Source: Bacillus timonensis
GTDB lineage: Bacteria > Bacillota > Bacilli > Bacillales > Bacillaceae_L
Length of the DNA: 64,000 bases
Reading direction: 5' to 3'
Assembly (NCBI GenBank): GCA_020171895.1
Contig: JAIVAN010000011.1
Span: 115,554 to 179,553, forward strand
The stretch's first letter is position 1, and the number at the start of each line of letters is the position of its first letter. Position numbers and translations under genes: made by a program. The notes beneath the pieces were generated by a model, which saw only the letters and a program-made list of their open reading frames with translations, was not told where the DNA came from and ran no database searches. Shown here in pieces: positions 1 through 8,245 of the stretch.

Positions 1-158
1 TAACCATCACTTATGAGTGATTGTGCAGCTTCTTTTACCACTTCTTTATCTAAGTCTGTTAACACGACCTTTGCACCATTTTTGGCAAATGTACGGCCGA
101 TTTCTAAACCAATTCCTCTAGCTGCACCTGTGATAAAAATAACTTTATTTTCAACCAC
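1..158 (-). CDS. 3-hydroxybutyrate dehydrogenase-like SDR, N-terminal part
   Basis: This is the start of a short-chain dehydrogenase/reductase; the rest lies beyond the left edge. The first 52 codons begin with GTG, eight bases after an AGGAGG ribosome site. They contain the Rossmann glycine motif TGAARGIG (about residues 10-17) followed by an acidic turn (LTDLD) typical of an NAD-binding domain. It is the last visible gene of an operon with a GntP-type permease and the two CoA-transferase subunits. In B. subtilis the equivalent yxjC-scoA-scoB-yxjF cluster ends in a 3-hydroxybutyrate dehydrogenase, so oxidation of 3-hydroxybutyrate to acetoacetate is the likely reaction. The family is certain; the substrate is inferred from context because the substrate-binding half is not seen. 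Confidence 0.8.
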   Translation of the reverse strand, partial: MVENKVIFITGAARGIGLEIGRTFAKNGAKVVLTDLDKEVVKEAAQSLISDG

Positions 159-176
159 TTAAAATCCTCCTAACAA

Positions 177-1496
177 TTATAGTCCTAAACCAAGTGAGAA
201 TAGAGCAATGGCAATAATCACTCCAAGTAGAGGTACAATGACCGTTAACGCTCCAACTGCACCATACGCATCTTTATGTGTTTCACCACAAATTGCTCGA
301 ACAGTTGTAACAACATATCCGTTGTGAGGTAATGAATCTAATGCCCCCGAAGAAATTGACACGACGCGGTGTAACGCTTCATTATTCACGCCTAACTCCA
401 TATAGTGAGGTGCTAGAATTGGTAATGCGATTGCCTGACCACCAGAAGCTGATCCTGTCATACCTGCAATAATGCTTACTGCTAGTGCTCCCCCAATTAA
501 TGGGCTGCCTGGTATACTTGTCATTGTATCAACAGCTACTTGGAAAGCTGGAACCGCTTTTGCTACTCCACCAAAACCAACAACCGCAGCCGTGTTACCA
601 AGTGCGATTAGTGCACCAACTGTTCCCTCTGATACAGCATTCCAAAATGATTTGAAATATTTTCGGTTCAATAAATATGTTGTGATAACTCCACCTAATA
701 ACGCAATGATAAGTGCCGATTGTTTTAATGAATCATGGAAATAGTATGAAATAATAAGTACAACGAATAAAGGAATTAGCCCAGTAAAAGGATTTGGTAA
801 TTCTTTCTCTTCTGCAACAGGGTCGTTCGAACGAGCTATAAATGTTTCACCGTTATTAACAGCTTTTGTAATCATACGCTTTAACCACCAGTATCCAAAA
901 ACAGCCATGAATACTGCAACGATTAAACTAACTTCCCAACCTGCATATGGTGAAGTACCTAGATAACCAATTGGAATCCAGTTTTGAATTTCAGGTGATC
1001 CAGCTGAAGTCATTGTAAATGTAACTGAACCAAAAGCTAACGCTGCTGGAATAAAGCGACGTGGTAGATTTGCTTGTTTAAATAAACTAACTGCCATCGG
1101 ATACACTGAGAACGCTACGACAAATAAGCTTACTCCTCCGTATGTTAAAACCGCACATGCGATAACAACTGCTAATACAGCACGCTTCATGCCTAATTTT
1201 TCAACTACCCATTTTGAAACGCTATCCGCTGCACCGCTATCTTCCATTACTTTTCCAAAAATAGCGCCTAATAAGAACATTAAATACCAAGCACCGATAA
1301 AGCTCGAGAATCCTGCCATATAATTTCCAACTAGGTTCGCTTCTCCTTCAGCTGCTAATTGCGGAAACAATGGAATTCCACTTAATACTGCCACAAACAA
1401 TGCACAAAGAGGTCCAGCAACTAATAAATTCATTCCCCTCATTGTTAAAAAGATTAGTAGTGCAAGTCCCCCAATGAGACCAATCATACTTAACAT
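177..1496 (-). CDS. GntP-family permease, probable hydroxybutyrate/ketone-acid importer
   Basis: A 439-residue integral membrane protein, hydrophobic almost throughout with about a dozen membrane segments, as expected for the GntP/gluconate-H+ symporter family. A glycine- and serine-rich re-entrant motif (GMTGSASGGQAIALP) lies near residue 345. The ATG start has an AAGGGGGA ribosome site six bases away. It lies 22 bases downstream of the CoA-transferase beta subunit and 18 bases before the dehydrogenase, so it is co-transcribed with them. The B. subtilis neighbour of scoAB, YxjC, belongs to the same family. Uptake of 3-hydroxybutyrate or acetoacetate is inferred from the operon; gluconate is unlikely because no gluconate kinase is present. 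Confidence 0.88.
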   Translation of the reverse strand: MLSMIGLIGGLALLIFLTMRGMNLLVAGPLCALFVAVLSGIPLFPQLAAEGEANLVGNYMAGFSSFIGAWYLMFLLGAIFGKVMEDSGAADSVSKWVVEKLGMKRAVLAVVIACAVLTYGGVSLFVVAFSVYPMAVSLFKQANLPRRFIPAALAFGSVTFTMTSAGSPEIQNWIPIGYLGTSPYAGWEVSLIVAVFMAVFGYWWLKRMITKAVNNGETFIARSNDPVAEEKELPNPFTGLIPLFVVLIISYYFHDSLKQSALIIALLGGVITTYLLNRKYFKSFWNAVSEGTVGALIALGNTAAVVGFGGVAKAVPAFQVAVDTMTSIPGSPLIGGALAVSIIAGMTGSASGGQAIALPILAPHYMELGVNNEALHRVVSISSGALDSLPHNGYVVTTVRAICGETHKDAYGAVGALTVIVPLLGVIIAIALFSLGLGL

Positions 1497-1518
1497 ATAA
1501 AATCCCCCTTACGTTCTA

Positions 1519-2181
1519 TTAATATATTTTTACATCTTCCATTATTAAAGTAGGTTCTGTAACCGCTTGGATTTCTTCTTCTGTATAGCCTTCAAACACC
1601 TCTACTAGTTTTAAGCCTTTCTCAGTCACGTCAATTACCGCACGGTCAGTGATAATTCGATTAACGACACCTTTACCAGTGAGGGGTAGGCTACAGTTTT
1701 TTACAATCTTTGGTTCTCCCGTTTTGCTTACGTGATCCATAATGACGATAATCTTTCTTGCGCCATGAACTAAATCCATTGCGCCTCCCATACCTTTTAT
1801 CATCTTTCCTGGTATCATCCAGTTTGCTAGATCACCAGTTTCCGAGACTTCCATCCCACCAAGAATTGCAATGTCAACATGACCTCCACGAATCATCGCA
1901 AATGATTCTGCACTATCAAAGTAAGATGCACCTTTTATAGCTGTAACAGTTTCTTTACCAGCATTGATTAAATCTGGGTCAACTTCATTGTCTATTGGAT
2001 ATGGACCAATTCCAAGTAAACCATTTTCAGACTGCAGGACCACTTGCTTTGAATCTTGAATAAAATTAGCTACTAGTGTTGGCATACCAATACCGAGATT
2101 TACATAGTAACCGCTTTCAATTTCTTGTTCAGCTCTTCTTGCGATTTTTTCCCGAATTGCTTGCTTATCAAGTTTAGTCAT
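1519..2181 (-). CDS. scoB: 3-oxoacid CoA-transferase subunit B
   Basis: Beta subunit (220 aa) of succinyl-CoA:3-ketoacid CoA-transferase, which moves CoA from succinyl-CoA to acetoacetate so that it can be cleaved by thiolase. The signature [13 protein letters not shown] (residues 24-36) and the SENG motif (residues 51-54), whose glutamate forms the covalent thioester, are both present. Length is normal for the family. It follows scoA with a 17-base gap and precedes the permease, so the two subunits should be made in equal amounts from one transcript. Acetyl-CoA:acetoacetate CoA-transferase is a possible alternative specificity that sequence inspection cannot exclude. Confidence 0.95.
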   Translation of the reverse strand: MTKLDKQAIREKIARRAEQEIESGYYVNLGIGMPTLVANFIQDSKQVVLQSENGLLGIGPYPIDNEVDPDLINAGKETVTAIKGASYFDSAESFAMIRGGHVDIAILGGMEVSETGDLANWMIPGKMIKGMGGAMDLVHGARKIIVIMDHVSKTGEPKIVKNCSLPLTGKGVVNRIITDRAVIDVTEKGLKLVEVFEGYTEEEIQAVTEPTLIMEDVKIY

Positions 2182-2198
2182 CTTTCAGTACTCCTCCT

Positions 2199-2891
2199 TC
2201 ACACATTTGCAACAGTTCGTTTTTCTATTCGTTTTTCTTGTTGGCCAACGATTAACCTTTGCACATAAATGCTTGGAGTATGAACATCATTTGGATTTAA
2301 TTCACCAATTTCGACTAATTCTTCTACTTCAGCAATCGTAACTGTTCCAGCCGCTGCAATCATCGGATTAAAGTTACGGGCCGTTTTGTTATACAGAAGA
2401 TTTCCCATCTTATCTCCTACACGTGCTCGTACTAAGCTGAAATCCGCTTTCAAGGCCTGTTCAAGAACATATTCCTTATTATCAAAAATGCGTACTTCTT
2501 TTCCTTCGGCTACTGGGGTTCCAACTCCAGCAGGTGTATAAAATGCTGGAATACCTGCTCCACCAGCTCGAATTCTTTCAGCGAGCGTCCCTTGTGGAAC
2601 TAGCTCTACTTGAAGTTCTCCGGCTAGTACTTGCCGCTCAAACTCCTTATTCTCTCCCACATAAGAACCAATCATTTTCTTTATTTGGTGATTTTTTAAT
2701 AAAAGACCTAACCCCCAATCATCAACTCCACAGTTATTTGAGATCACAGTTAAATCTTTCACGCCTGTTTCAACTAAGGCAAGTATTAGGTTTTCTGGAA
2801 TTCCAACTAATCCAAATCCTCCAACCATTATCGTAGATCCGTCCTTTATATCTTTTACTGCCTGGACAAATGATGAATAAATAGGCTTCAT
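2199..2891 (-). CDS. scoA: 3-oxoacid CoA-transferase subunit A
   Basis: Alpha subunit (230 aa) of the same CoA-transferase as the next gene. The glycine loop [13 protein letters not shown] (residues 24-36) and the SNNCG segment are the recognisable family features. The start codon follows a GGAGA-type ribosome site. This is the first gene of the operon: the -24/-12 promoter lies 42 to 57 bases upstream, and activator-like palindromes and a cre match lie beyond it. It acts in the cytoplasm with ScoB to activate acetoacetate. Confidence 0.95.
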   Translation of the reverse strand: MKPIYSSFVQAVKDIKDGSTIMVGGFGLVGIPENLILALVETGVKDLTVISNNCGVDDWGLGLLLKNHQIKKMIGSYVGENKEFERQVLAGELQVELVPQGTLAERIRAGGAGIPAFYTPAGVGTPVAEGKEVRIFDNKEYVLEQALKADFSLVRARVGDKMGNLLYNKTARNFNPMIAAAGTVTIAEVEELVEIGELNPNDVHTPSIYVQRLIVGQQEKRIEKRTVANV

Positions 2892-2932
2892 TTTTTTCTC
2901 CTTTCTTTTTATTTCTTACACACAATCTTTCA

Positions 2933-2948
2933 TGCAAAAAGTGTGCCA
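2933..2948 (-). promoter_or_regulatory. Sigma-54 (-24/-12) promoter of the scoA operon
   Basis: On the minus strand the sequence TGGCACACTTTTTGCA matches the sigma-54 consensus TGGCAC-N5-TTGCA with both invariant dinucleotides (GG and GC) at correct spacing. It points at scoA, whose start is about 40 bases downstream. The gene just upstream encodes a sigma-54 activator, which supports the call. Confidence 0.9.
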
Positions 2949-3000
2949 ACTTTAAAAAGTTTGAATTTGTTCATAATTTTGTCAAATATAAATGTCACTT

Positions 3001-3014
3001 TCCAGAATTCTGGA
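3001..3014. promoter_or_regulatory. Palindromic activator-type site
   Basis: TCCAGAATTCTGGA is a perfect 14-base palindrome lying about 55 bases upstream of the -24 element. It shares the TCCAGA...TCTGGA core with two further copies at 3068-3106. Binding by the regulator encoded at 3118-4530 is inferred. Confidence 0.65.
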
Positions 3015-3034
3015 CAAAAGGCTTGAACCCCATA

Positions 3035-3049
3035 AGAAAACGCTTACAT
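3035..3049. promoter_or_regulatory. CcpA cre site
   Basis: The minus-strand reading ATGTAAGCGTTTTCT matches the published cre consensus WTGNAARCGNWWWCW at every position. It sits between the upstream palindromes and the sigma-54 promoter, where CcpA could block looping or activator contact. This would make ketone-body use subject to carbon catabolite repression. Confidence 0.75.
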
Positions 3050-3067
3050 AATAAGGAGAATAAAAAC

Positions 3068-3106
3068 ATTCCAGAAATCTGGAATACTTTCCTGATTTCT
3101 GGAATG
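3068..3106. promoter_or_regulatory. Two upstream activating palindromes
   Basis: Two near-palindromes follow each other: ATTCCAGAAATCTGGAAT (3068-3085) and TTCCTGATTTCTGGAA (3089-3104). Their spacing is about two helical turns centre to centre, typical for cooperative binding of a sigma-54 enhancer protein. They lie immediately after the regulator gene's stop codon. Confidence 0.7.
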
Positions 3107-3117
3107 CAACATAAGTG

Positions 3118-4530
3118 TTATTCTATTTCATATTTCTTCACTTTTTCATACATACTTGATTTGCTTATCCCAAGAGCTTTAGCAGCTTCTAATTTATCAT
3201 TACTGTATTGTTGTAATGTTTTTTCCAATACTCGTTTTTCGGTATCCTCTAATATTTCCTTTAAAGATTTTTGACCAATTAATAATTTCGGATCTCCTAT
3301 TAGATAATCTGGTAACGCTTCTTTCGTGATCTTTTCACCATTAGTTAAATGGATAGCTGCTTCTATGACATTTTCTAGTTCGCGAAGATTACCAGGCCAC
3401 GCGTGGCAGTAAAAAATATTCATGACCTCTTCTTCAATGGTGCGTATTCTCTTTCCACTTCTAGTTGTAATTTTCTCTATAAAATAGTTGGTAAGTGGCT
3501 TAATATCTTCTGGGCGTTCCCTTAGTGGCGGTATATTGAAAGGAATTACATTAATTCTGTAAAATAAATCCTCTCTAAACCTCTTTTCTTCCACCATCTT
3601 CTCTAAAGGTCTGTTAGTAGCAGCTATAATTCTAACATCTACAGATACCGGTTTAACAGCACCTACTGGCTCAACTTCTTTTTCCTGAAGAACCCTTAAA
3701 AGCTTCACCTGCATATTTAAAGGCATATCACCTATTTCATCTAGAAAAATGGTCCCCCGATTTGCGAGGAGAAACTTTCCTTTTTTACCACCTCTTTTAG
3801 CTCCTGTAAAAGCACCTTCTTCATAACCAAATAATTCTGATTCAAGTAAATGTTCAGGAATGGCACCACAGTTAATTTTTATAAATGGTTCATGACTACG
3901 AGAGCTTAATTGGTGAATGCTATGTGCAAATAACTCTTTTCCAGTCCCGCTCTCTCCTCGAATTAGAACAGATATATCTCCTGATGCAATATTTTTTACT
4001 TTTTCTTTTAGTTCGCCTATTTTTTCTGATTTTGACTGAATGTCACTAAGTGTGTACTTTGCCCCATTATTCTCTTTCCAATCTTGAATGTATGTTTGAA
4101 TTTGTGGCATTAAGCTTTTTATATGACTATTCATTTTATTCCATTCTTTCGTATCTCTGAACATAACAGTCCCTAGCGCACCCATTAAATGACCATTTGA
4201 AAAGATCGGAATTCGGTTTGCAATCATATAATTACCTTTTATGTATTGAAGGTCAGCAATTTCTTCTTGACCTGATTGAGCAACTATATGCATTCTCGTA
4301 TTTTCGATCACTTCTGTTACGTGCTTTCCAATTACTTTATCACGTTCTAATTGTAAAAATTCACAATAGTTTTTGTTAATATAAATGATTAGTCCCTCTA
4401 CATTGACCACAACAATCCACTCATAAGCACTGTCGATGATGGACTCTAATATTTCATGTTGATAGCTAATCCCTCTATTGTTTAACAATTTTCTCACCTT
4501 CTCATCACGTTCATAAGTATATAGTAGCAT
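3118..4530 (-). CDS. Sigma-54-dependent PAS/AAA+/Fis-type transcriptional activator
   Basis: A 470-residue enhancer-binding protein. A PAS-like sensor occupies about residues 28-130. The AAA+ domain follows with Walker A GESGTGKE (192-199), the sigma-54 contact loop GAFTGA (239-244) and Walker B IFLDEIGD (261-268). A Fis-type helix-turn-helix closes the protein (about 445-468, [18 protein letters not shown]). All residues required for ATP-driven open-complex formation are present. No receiver domain is seen, so the signal is probably a ligand sensed by the PAS domain. It reads toward the scoA operon, whose sigma-54 promoter and palindromes lie directly downstream, so it very likely activates that operon. 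The effector, perhaps 3-hydroxybutyrate or acetoacetate, is inferred. Confidence 0.92.
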   Translation of the reverse strand: MLLYTYERDEKVRKLLNNRGISYQHEILESIIDSAYEWIVVVNVEGLIIYINKNYCEFLQLERDKVIGKHVTEVIENTRMHIVAQSGQEEIADLQYIKGNYMIANRIPIFSNGHLMGALGTVMFRDTKEWNKMNSHIKSLMPQIQTYIQDWKENNGAKYTLSDIQSKSEKIGELKEKVKNIASGDISVLIRGESGTGKELFAHSIHQLSSRSHEPFIKINCGAIPEHLLESELFGYEEGAFTGAKRGGKKGKFLLANRGTIFLDEIGDMPLNMQVKLLRVLQEKEVEPVGAVKPVSVDVRIIAATNRPLEKMVEEKRFREDLFYRINVIPFNIPPLRERPEDIKPLTNYFIEKITTRSGKRIRTIEEEVMNIFYCHAWPGNLRELENVIEAAIHLTNGEKITKEALPDYLIGDPKLLIGQKSLKEILEDTEKRVLEKTLQQYSNDKLEAAKALGISKSSMYEKVKKYEIE

Positions 4531-4551
4531 TATTCTAAAAATTTGTTATAG

Positions 4552-4585
4552 AAAAAAAATACTTGAAGCCAAAGCTTCAAGTATT
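4552..4585 (-). terminator. Rho-independent terminator of the MFS gene
   Basis: A stem ATACTTGAAGC / GCTTCAAGTAT around a short loop is followed on the minus strand by a run of Ts. The stem overlaps the MFS stop codon. Confidence 0.85.
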
Positions 4586-5780
4586 AATTCGTTGTAATGA
4601 CTACTTTTTCTTCTAAAGAATTGGATTTCATTTTCCGGTCATAGATTACCGTTGTGAGCATTGAAATGACAAGGAGAATAATCAAAACCGCAAATAACAT
4701 CGACATTCCATAGAAATCAACTAATATCCCACCTACTAAAGGTCCAAGCATCCTCCCACCGGTTGCTGTACTATTAACAATTCCTTGATAAAAACCTTCG
4801 CGACCTTTTGGCGCTAAATCATTTGCAATGGTAGGGACGGCTGGCCAAATGAACATCTCTCCAATCGTTAAAATCACCATTGCCACTACAAAAACTGAAA
4901 ATTGTTCTGCTTGTGCAACTAACACAAATGAACCGATAAAAATCACTAATCCAACAAGAATTTGTTTTTTTAATGTTTTAGCAAAGTATCGAACAAAGAT
5001 TGTAATAAATGGCTGACCAAGGACAATTAAAGCTCCATTGATTGCCCAAAGTAAACTATATTGTTTTAAGCTGATCGACAATTCCTGTGTATGTGCAGCG
5101 ATCGTTGTTTGCCATTGAACGTAAGCAACCCAACATAACAAGTAACCTGCACATAGAACAAGGAGTGCTGTTAATTTTGTACGATTTTTTACGACAACTT
5201 GCTGATTTAAAATAGATGTTTGGTTAGCTTTTTCAGCATGAATATCTCGGTATCCAAAAAAGGCAATTAACAAAAATAAAAAGTACATAATAGCATTTGC
5301 CATAAAGATATATTGAAAGGAGTAAGAAGCGACGAGCCCTCCTAAAGCAGCACCAATTGCAACACCTACGTTTTGAGCAACATAAATCGAATTAAAGGCC
5401 TTCCTACCTCCAGCAGGCCAAACAGATCCCGCCATTGCATACATGGAAGGAAATACAATCCCTGAACCAAATCCTACAATTGTTAGAAAGAATACATAGT
5501 AAGGCCAACCATGAAAAAATACAAGTCCCAATACTGCAGTCATTGTAATAAAGATTCCAGTAAGTATTGACTTATATCCACCCACTTTATCAAAAAGCGT
5601 TCCACCGTATAAATTCCCAATTACACTTGCAGCTGAATTCGCCATTAGTACGAGTCCTGCAATTGATAAGGATTTCCCTAAATGATCATGTATATAAATT
5701 GTATTTAATGGCCATAAAAATGAAGCTCCTGTTACATTTATTATCATTCCAAACACTAATAACCATAGAGATCGAGGCAT
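4584..5780 (-). CDS. Major facilitator superfamily transporter
   Basis: A 398-residue carrier with 12 predicted membrane helices in two halves. The MFS loop motif between helices 2 and 3 is recognisable (GNLYGGTLFDKVGGYKS, about residues 56-72). The ATG at 5780 is preferred over a TTG six bases upstream because the GGGGGG ribosome site then has normal spacing. It stands alone with its own terminator. Substrate cannot be read from the sequence; drug efflux is the commonest role for similar Bacillus carriers, but this is only a family expectation. Confidence 0.85.
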   Translation of the reverse strand: MPRSLWLLVFGMIINVTGASFLWPLNTIYIHDHLGKSLSIAGLVLMANSAASVIGNLYGGTLFDKVGGYKSILTGIFITMTAVLGLVFFHGWPYYVFFLTIVGFGSGIVFPSMYAMAGSVWPAGGRKAFNSIYVAQNVGVAIGAALGGLVASYSFQYIFMANAIMYFLFLLIAFFGYRDIHAEKANQTSILNQQVVVKNRTKLTALLVLCAGYLLCWVAYVQWQTTIAAHTQELSISLKQYSLLWAINGALIVLGQPFITIFVRYFAKTLKKQILVGLVIFIGSFVLVAQAEQFSVFVVAMVILTIGEMFIWPAVPTIANDLAPKGREGFYQGIVNSTATGGRMLGPLVGGILVDFYGMSMLFAVLIILLVISMLTTVIYDRKMKSNSLEEKVVITTN

Positions 5781-5903
5781 CTTCAAAAGCCCCCCTTTTT
5801 TCCAAAATACTCATTAATCGTACTAATTCTATTCCTTTTTATGACAGTTAGCAATAAGGAAAATAACCACGCAATATTATGAATTTTCATTGAAATAGAA
5901 CGT

Positions 5904-5934
5904 AAAAAATAGACCTGCACATATGTGCAAGCCT
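5904..5934 (-). terminator. Terminator of the ytzC-small gene pair
   Basis: A stem centred on GCACATATGTGC, with two G-U type pairs on its flanks, is followed on the minus strand by a T run (ATTTTTT). Confidence 0.75.
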
Positions 5935-5943
5935 CTTATGACT

Positions 5944-6114
5944 TTACGGATTTTCTGTTCGTTGTTTAGAAGTGATTGGCTGACCGCCTTTTTCTAAATA
6001 CTTTTGTTTAGCGACCTTCTTAGGATCAATCTCTCTGCCCAATTCAATATCCTGATTATTAATCCCATTTTTTGTTTTTTGCTCTGGATTATTTTGCTTT
6101 GAACGTTTTTTCAT
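5944..6114 (-). CDS. Small hydrophilic protein, 56 aa
   Basis: A short reading frame, rich in lysine, glutamine and asparagine (it starts MKKRSKQNNPEQKTKNG), with no membrane segment or cysteine. An AGGGG ribosome site precedes the ATG and the gene follows ytzC by 11 bases, so the two share a transcript that ends at the terminator just downstream. I do not recognise a family. Its composition resembles small spore-associated or general-stress Bacillus proteins, but that is only a resemblance. Confidence 0.65.
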   Translation of the reverse strand: MKKRSKQNNPEQKTKNGINNQDIELGREIDPKKVAKQKYLEKGGQPITSKQRTENP

Positions 6115-6125
6115 ACACTCATCCC

Positions 6126-6407
6126 CTAATTAAACTCTTGAATGATATTTGCATCTAGTGTGAGATCATTTTGAATTTGTTGCAGCTGTAATCTCATTCG
6201 ATGAAGCTGTTCACGCTGTTGTGCGTTACAACTAAGTGCTAAGTGAGCTAAGTCATTAACAGCCTCTTCTATTCGCTGCTGTGCATCCATATATTCTGTC
6301 CCATTGTAGTGCTCTTGCATTCGGCCAGTATTTAACTGTTCTTTTGCAAATCGAATGTCTTCTTCGCAACGTTGAAGAAAATCATCCACTGATTGACGAT
6401 TCGCCAT
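6126..6407 (-). CDS. ytzC: YtzC-like protein (DUF2524)
   Basis: A 93-residue, largely helical acidic protein with heptad-like spacing (LQRCEEDIRFAKEQL; QLHRMRLQLQQIQNDL), which suggests a coiled coil. Size and position next to ytqA match B. subtilis YtzC. The function of the family is unknown. A GGAGG site is immediately upstream of ATG. It is transcribed away from ytqA and shares the intergenic region with the ytqA promoter. Confidence 0.75.
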   Translation of the reverse strand: MANRQSVDDFLQRCEEDIRFAKEQLNTGRMQEHYNGTEYMDAQQRIEEAVNDLAHLALSCNAQQREQLHRMRLQLQQIQNDLTLDANIIQEFN

Positions 6408-6543
6408 CTTCTTCCCTCCTAGTTGCTAAAAACCATTGTTTGAGAAGCAAATGCTTCTTCATCCTTTAGTTTGTTCATCGACACTTACGATTATCAGATG
6501 TATTCCTTACCGAATGCTTCCAATTTAAGTAATTTTTTTATAT

Positions 6544-6573
6544 TTGAGTTAATTAGGACGAACATGCTACAAT
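6544..6573 (+). promoter_or_regulatory. Sigma-A promoter for ytqA-ytqB
   Basis: TTGAGT and TACAAT are separated by 18 bases, with TG one base before the -10 element. The ytqA start codon lies about 38 bases downstream. Confidence 0.6.
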
Positions 6574-6610
6574 TTTTGAATGAATAACTTTAACTAAGGA
6601 GGGTTTTGAC

Positions 6611-7570
6611 ATGGCTCAGCTAAACCCGTTTCAATATGCTTCTGATGACAAACGCTATCACACTTGGAACTTTCATTTACGCCAAACCTTCGGTCACAAG
6701 GTTTTTAAAGTAGCATTAGATGGTGGATTTGATTGTCCAAATCGTGATGGCACTGTTGCTTTTGGAGGTTGTACATTTTGTAGTGCTGCTGGTTCGGGAG
6801 ATTTTGCTGGTAAGCGCTCAGAAGATTTAGTGACACAATTTCATAAAATTAAAGATAAAATGCACGAAAAATGGAAGGATGGCAAATACATGGCATACTT
6901 CCAAGCATATACAAATACTCATGCGCCTGTGTCAGAGCTGCGAGAGAAATTTGAGTCTGTCATTAACTTAGAAGGTGTAGTTGGGTTATCAATTGCTACT
7001 AGACCGGACTGTTTACCTGACGATGTCGTAGAGTATCTAGCTGAACTAAACAAGCGAACCTATTTATGGGTGGAACTGGGTCTTCAAACCGTTCACGAGA
7101 AGACCGCATCTCTTATCAATCGGGCACACGATTATCAATGCTATGTTGAAGGCGTTCATAAATTAAGAAAACATGGCATAAGAGTGTGCTCACACATCAT
7201 TAACGGATTACCACAAGAGTCATATGACATGATGATGGAAACGGCTCGTGAAGTTGCAAAGCTAGATGTGCAGGGAATAAAAATTCATCTCCTTCATCTT
7301 TTAAAAGGTACCCCAATGGTCAAACAGTATGAAAAAGGCTTACTTGAATTTCTAACATTTGAGGATTATATAAATTTAGTATGTGACCAATTAGAAATTT
7401 TACCACCTGACATGATTATTCATCGGATTACAGGTGATGGTCCTATCGAACTCATGATTGGTCCAATGTGGAGCGTTAATAAATGGGATGTGTTAAATTC
7501 CATAGATGCAGAACTAAAGCGTCGAAATAGTTATCAAGGAAAGTTTTATAAAAAGGAAGTTGAAGTATAA
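6611..7570 (+). CDS. ytqA: Radical SAM protein YtqA (proposed MnmL)
   Basis: A 319-residue radical SAM enzyme of the TIGR01212/Elp3-like group. The cluster-binding cysteines are at 42, 54 and 57 (C-x11-C-x2-C), the wide spacing typical of this group and not the usual CxxxCxxC. As I recall, recent work on B. subtilis tRNA modification assigned YtqA (MnmL) to the conversion of carboxymethylaminomethyl- to aminomethyl-uridine at the wobble position; I cannot verify that here. The stop codon overlaps the start of ytqB (TAATG), which fits successive steps on one tRNA base. An AAGGAGG ribosome site precedes the ATG. Confidence 0.88.
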   Translation: MAQLNPFQYASDDKRYHTWNFHLRQTFGHKVFKVALDGGFDCPNRDGTVAFGGCTFCSAAGSGDFAGKRSEDLVTQFHKIKDKMHEKWKDGKYMAYFQAYTNTHAPVSELREKFESVINLEGVVGLSIATRPDCLPDDVVEYLAELNKRTYLWVELGLQTVHEKTASLINRAHDYQCYVEGVHKLRKHGIRVCSHIINGLPQESYDMMMETAREVAKLDVQGIKIHLLHLLKGTPMVKQYEKGLLEFLTFEDYINLVCDQLEILPPDMIIHRITGDGPIELMIGPMWSVNKWDVLNSIDAELKRRNSYQGKFYKKEVEV

Positions 7571-8142
7571 TGAAGCTAGAACGAATTTTACCTTTTGCTA
7601 GATCACTTTTACAGACAGCAATTAAAGAAGGAGATATCGTCGTCGATGCTACGATGGGTAATGGACATGATACACTTTTTTTAGCAAAACTAGTTGGTGA
7701 AACTGGCAAGGTATTTAGCTTTGATATCCAAGATGATGCACTTACGAACACTACACTTCGTCTAGAGGAGAATCAACTTTCTAAACGAGTATATTTACAC
7801 TTGAAGAGTCACAGTGAACTCGAAAATACAATACCAAAGCAATTACATGGTAGCATTACAGGAGCGATTTTTAATTTAGGCTATCTTCCAGGTGGAAAGA
7901 AAGAAATAGTGACAAAACCTGATAGCACCATAGCAGCGATTGAACAACTTCTAAATGTGCTATCACCAGAAGGCATTATCGTTCTTGTTATTTATCATGG
8001 ACATGAAGAGGGAGCCTTTGAACGCGACGAACTTCTCAAGTATGTAAGCACAATTGACCAACAAAGGGCACATGTACTACAGTATCGCTTTATCAATCAA
8101 GTAAATAATCCGCCATTCATTATCGCCATTGAAAAGAGATAA
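7570..8142 (+). CDS. ytqB: YtqB/MnmM tRNA methyltransferase
   Basis: A 190-residue Rossmann methyltransferase with SAM motif I VVDATMGNGHDTLFL (about residues 21-35) and a later NLGYLPGG segment (about 99-106). The family, formerly annotated as putative rRNA methylase, has been reported to contain MnmM. MnmM methylates aminomethyl(2-thio)uridine in tRNA anticodons to the methylaminomethyl form. It overlaps ytqA by one base, so the two are translationally coupled. A strong terminator follows directly. Confidence 0.88.
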   Translation: MKLERILPFARSLLQTAIKEGDIVVDATMGNGHDTLFLAKLVGETGKVFSFDIQDDALTNTTLRLEENQLSKRVYLHLKSHSELENTIPKQLHGSITGAIFNLGYLPGGKKEIVTKPDSTIAAIEQLLNVLSPEGIIVLVIYHGHEEGAFERDELLKYVSTIDQQRAHVLQYRFINQVNNPPFIIAIEKR

Positions 8143-8174
8143 AACCAAATCCGTTTTGTGATTTGGTTTTTTCC
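8141..8174 (+). terminator. Terminator of ytqAB
   Basis: AACCAAATC and GATTTGGTT pair around a seven-base loop, followed by TTTTTT. Confidence 0.85.
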
Positions 8175-8245
8175 ATTTCATTTTTTATTGACCTGATTGC
8201 TTAGCGTAATTTCGAGTAAACAATCCCTTGCCGTTATCTTTACTT

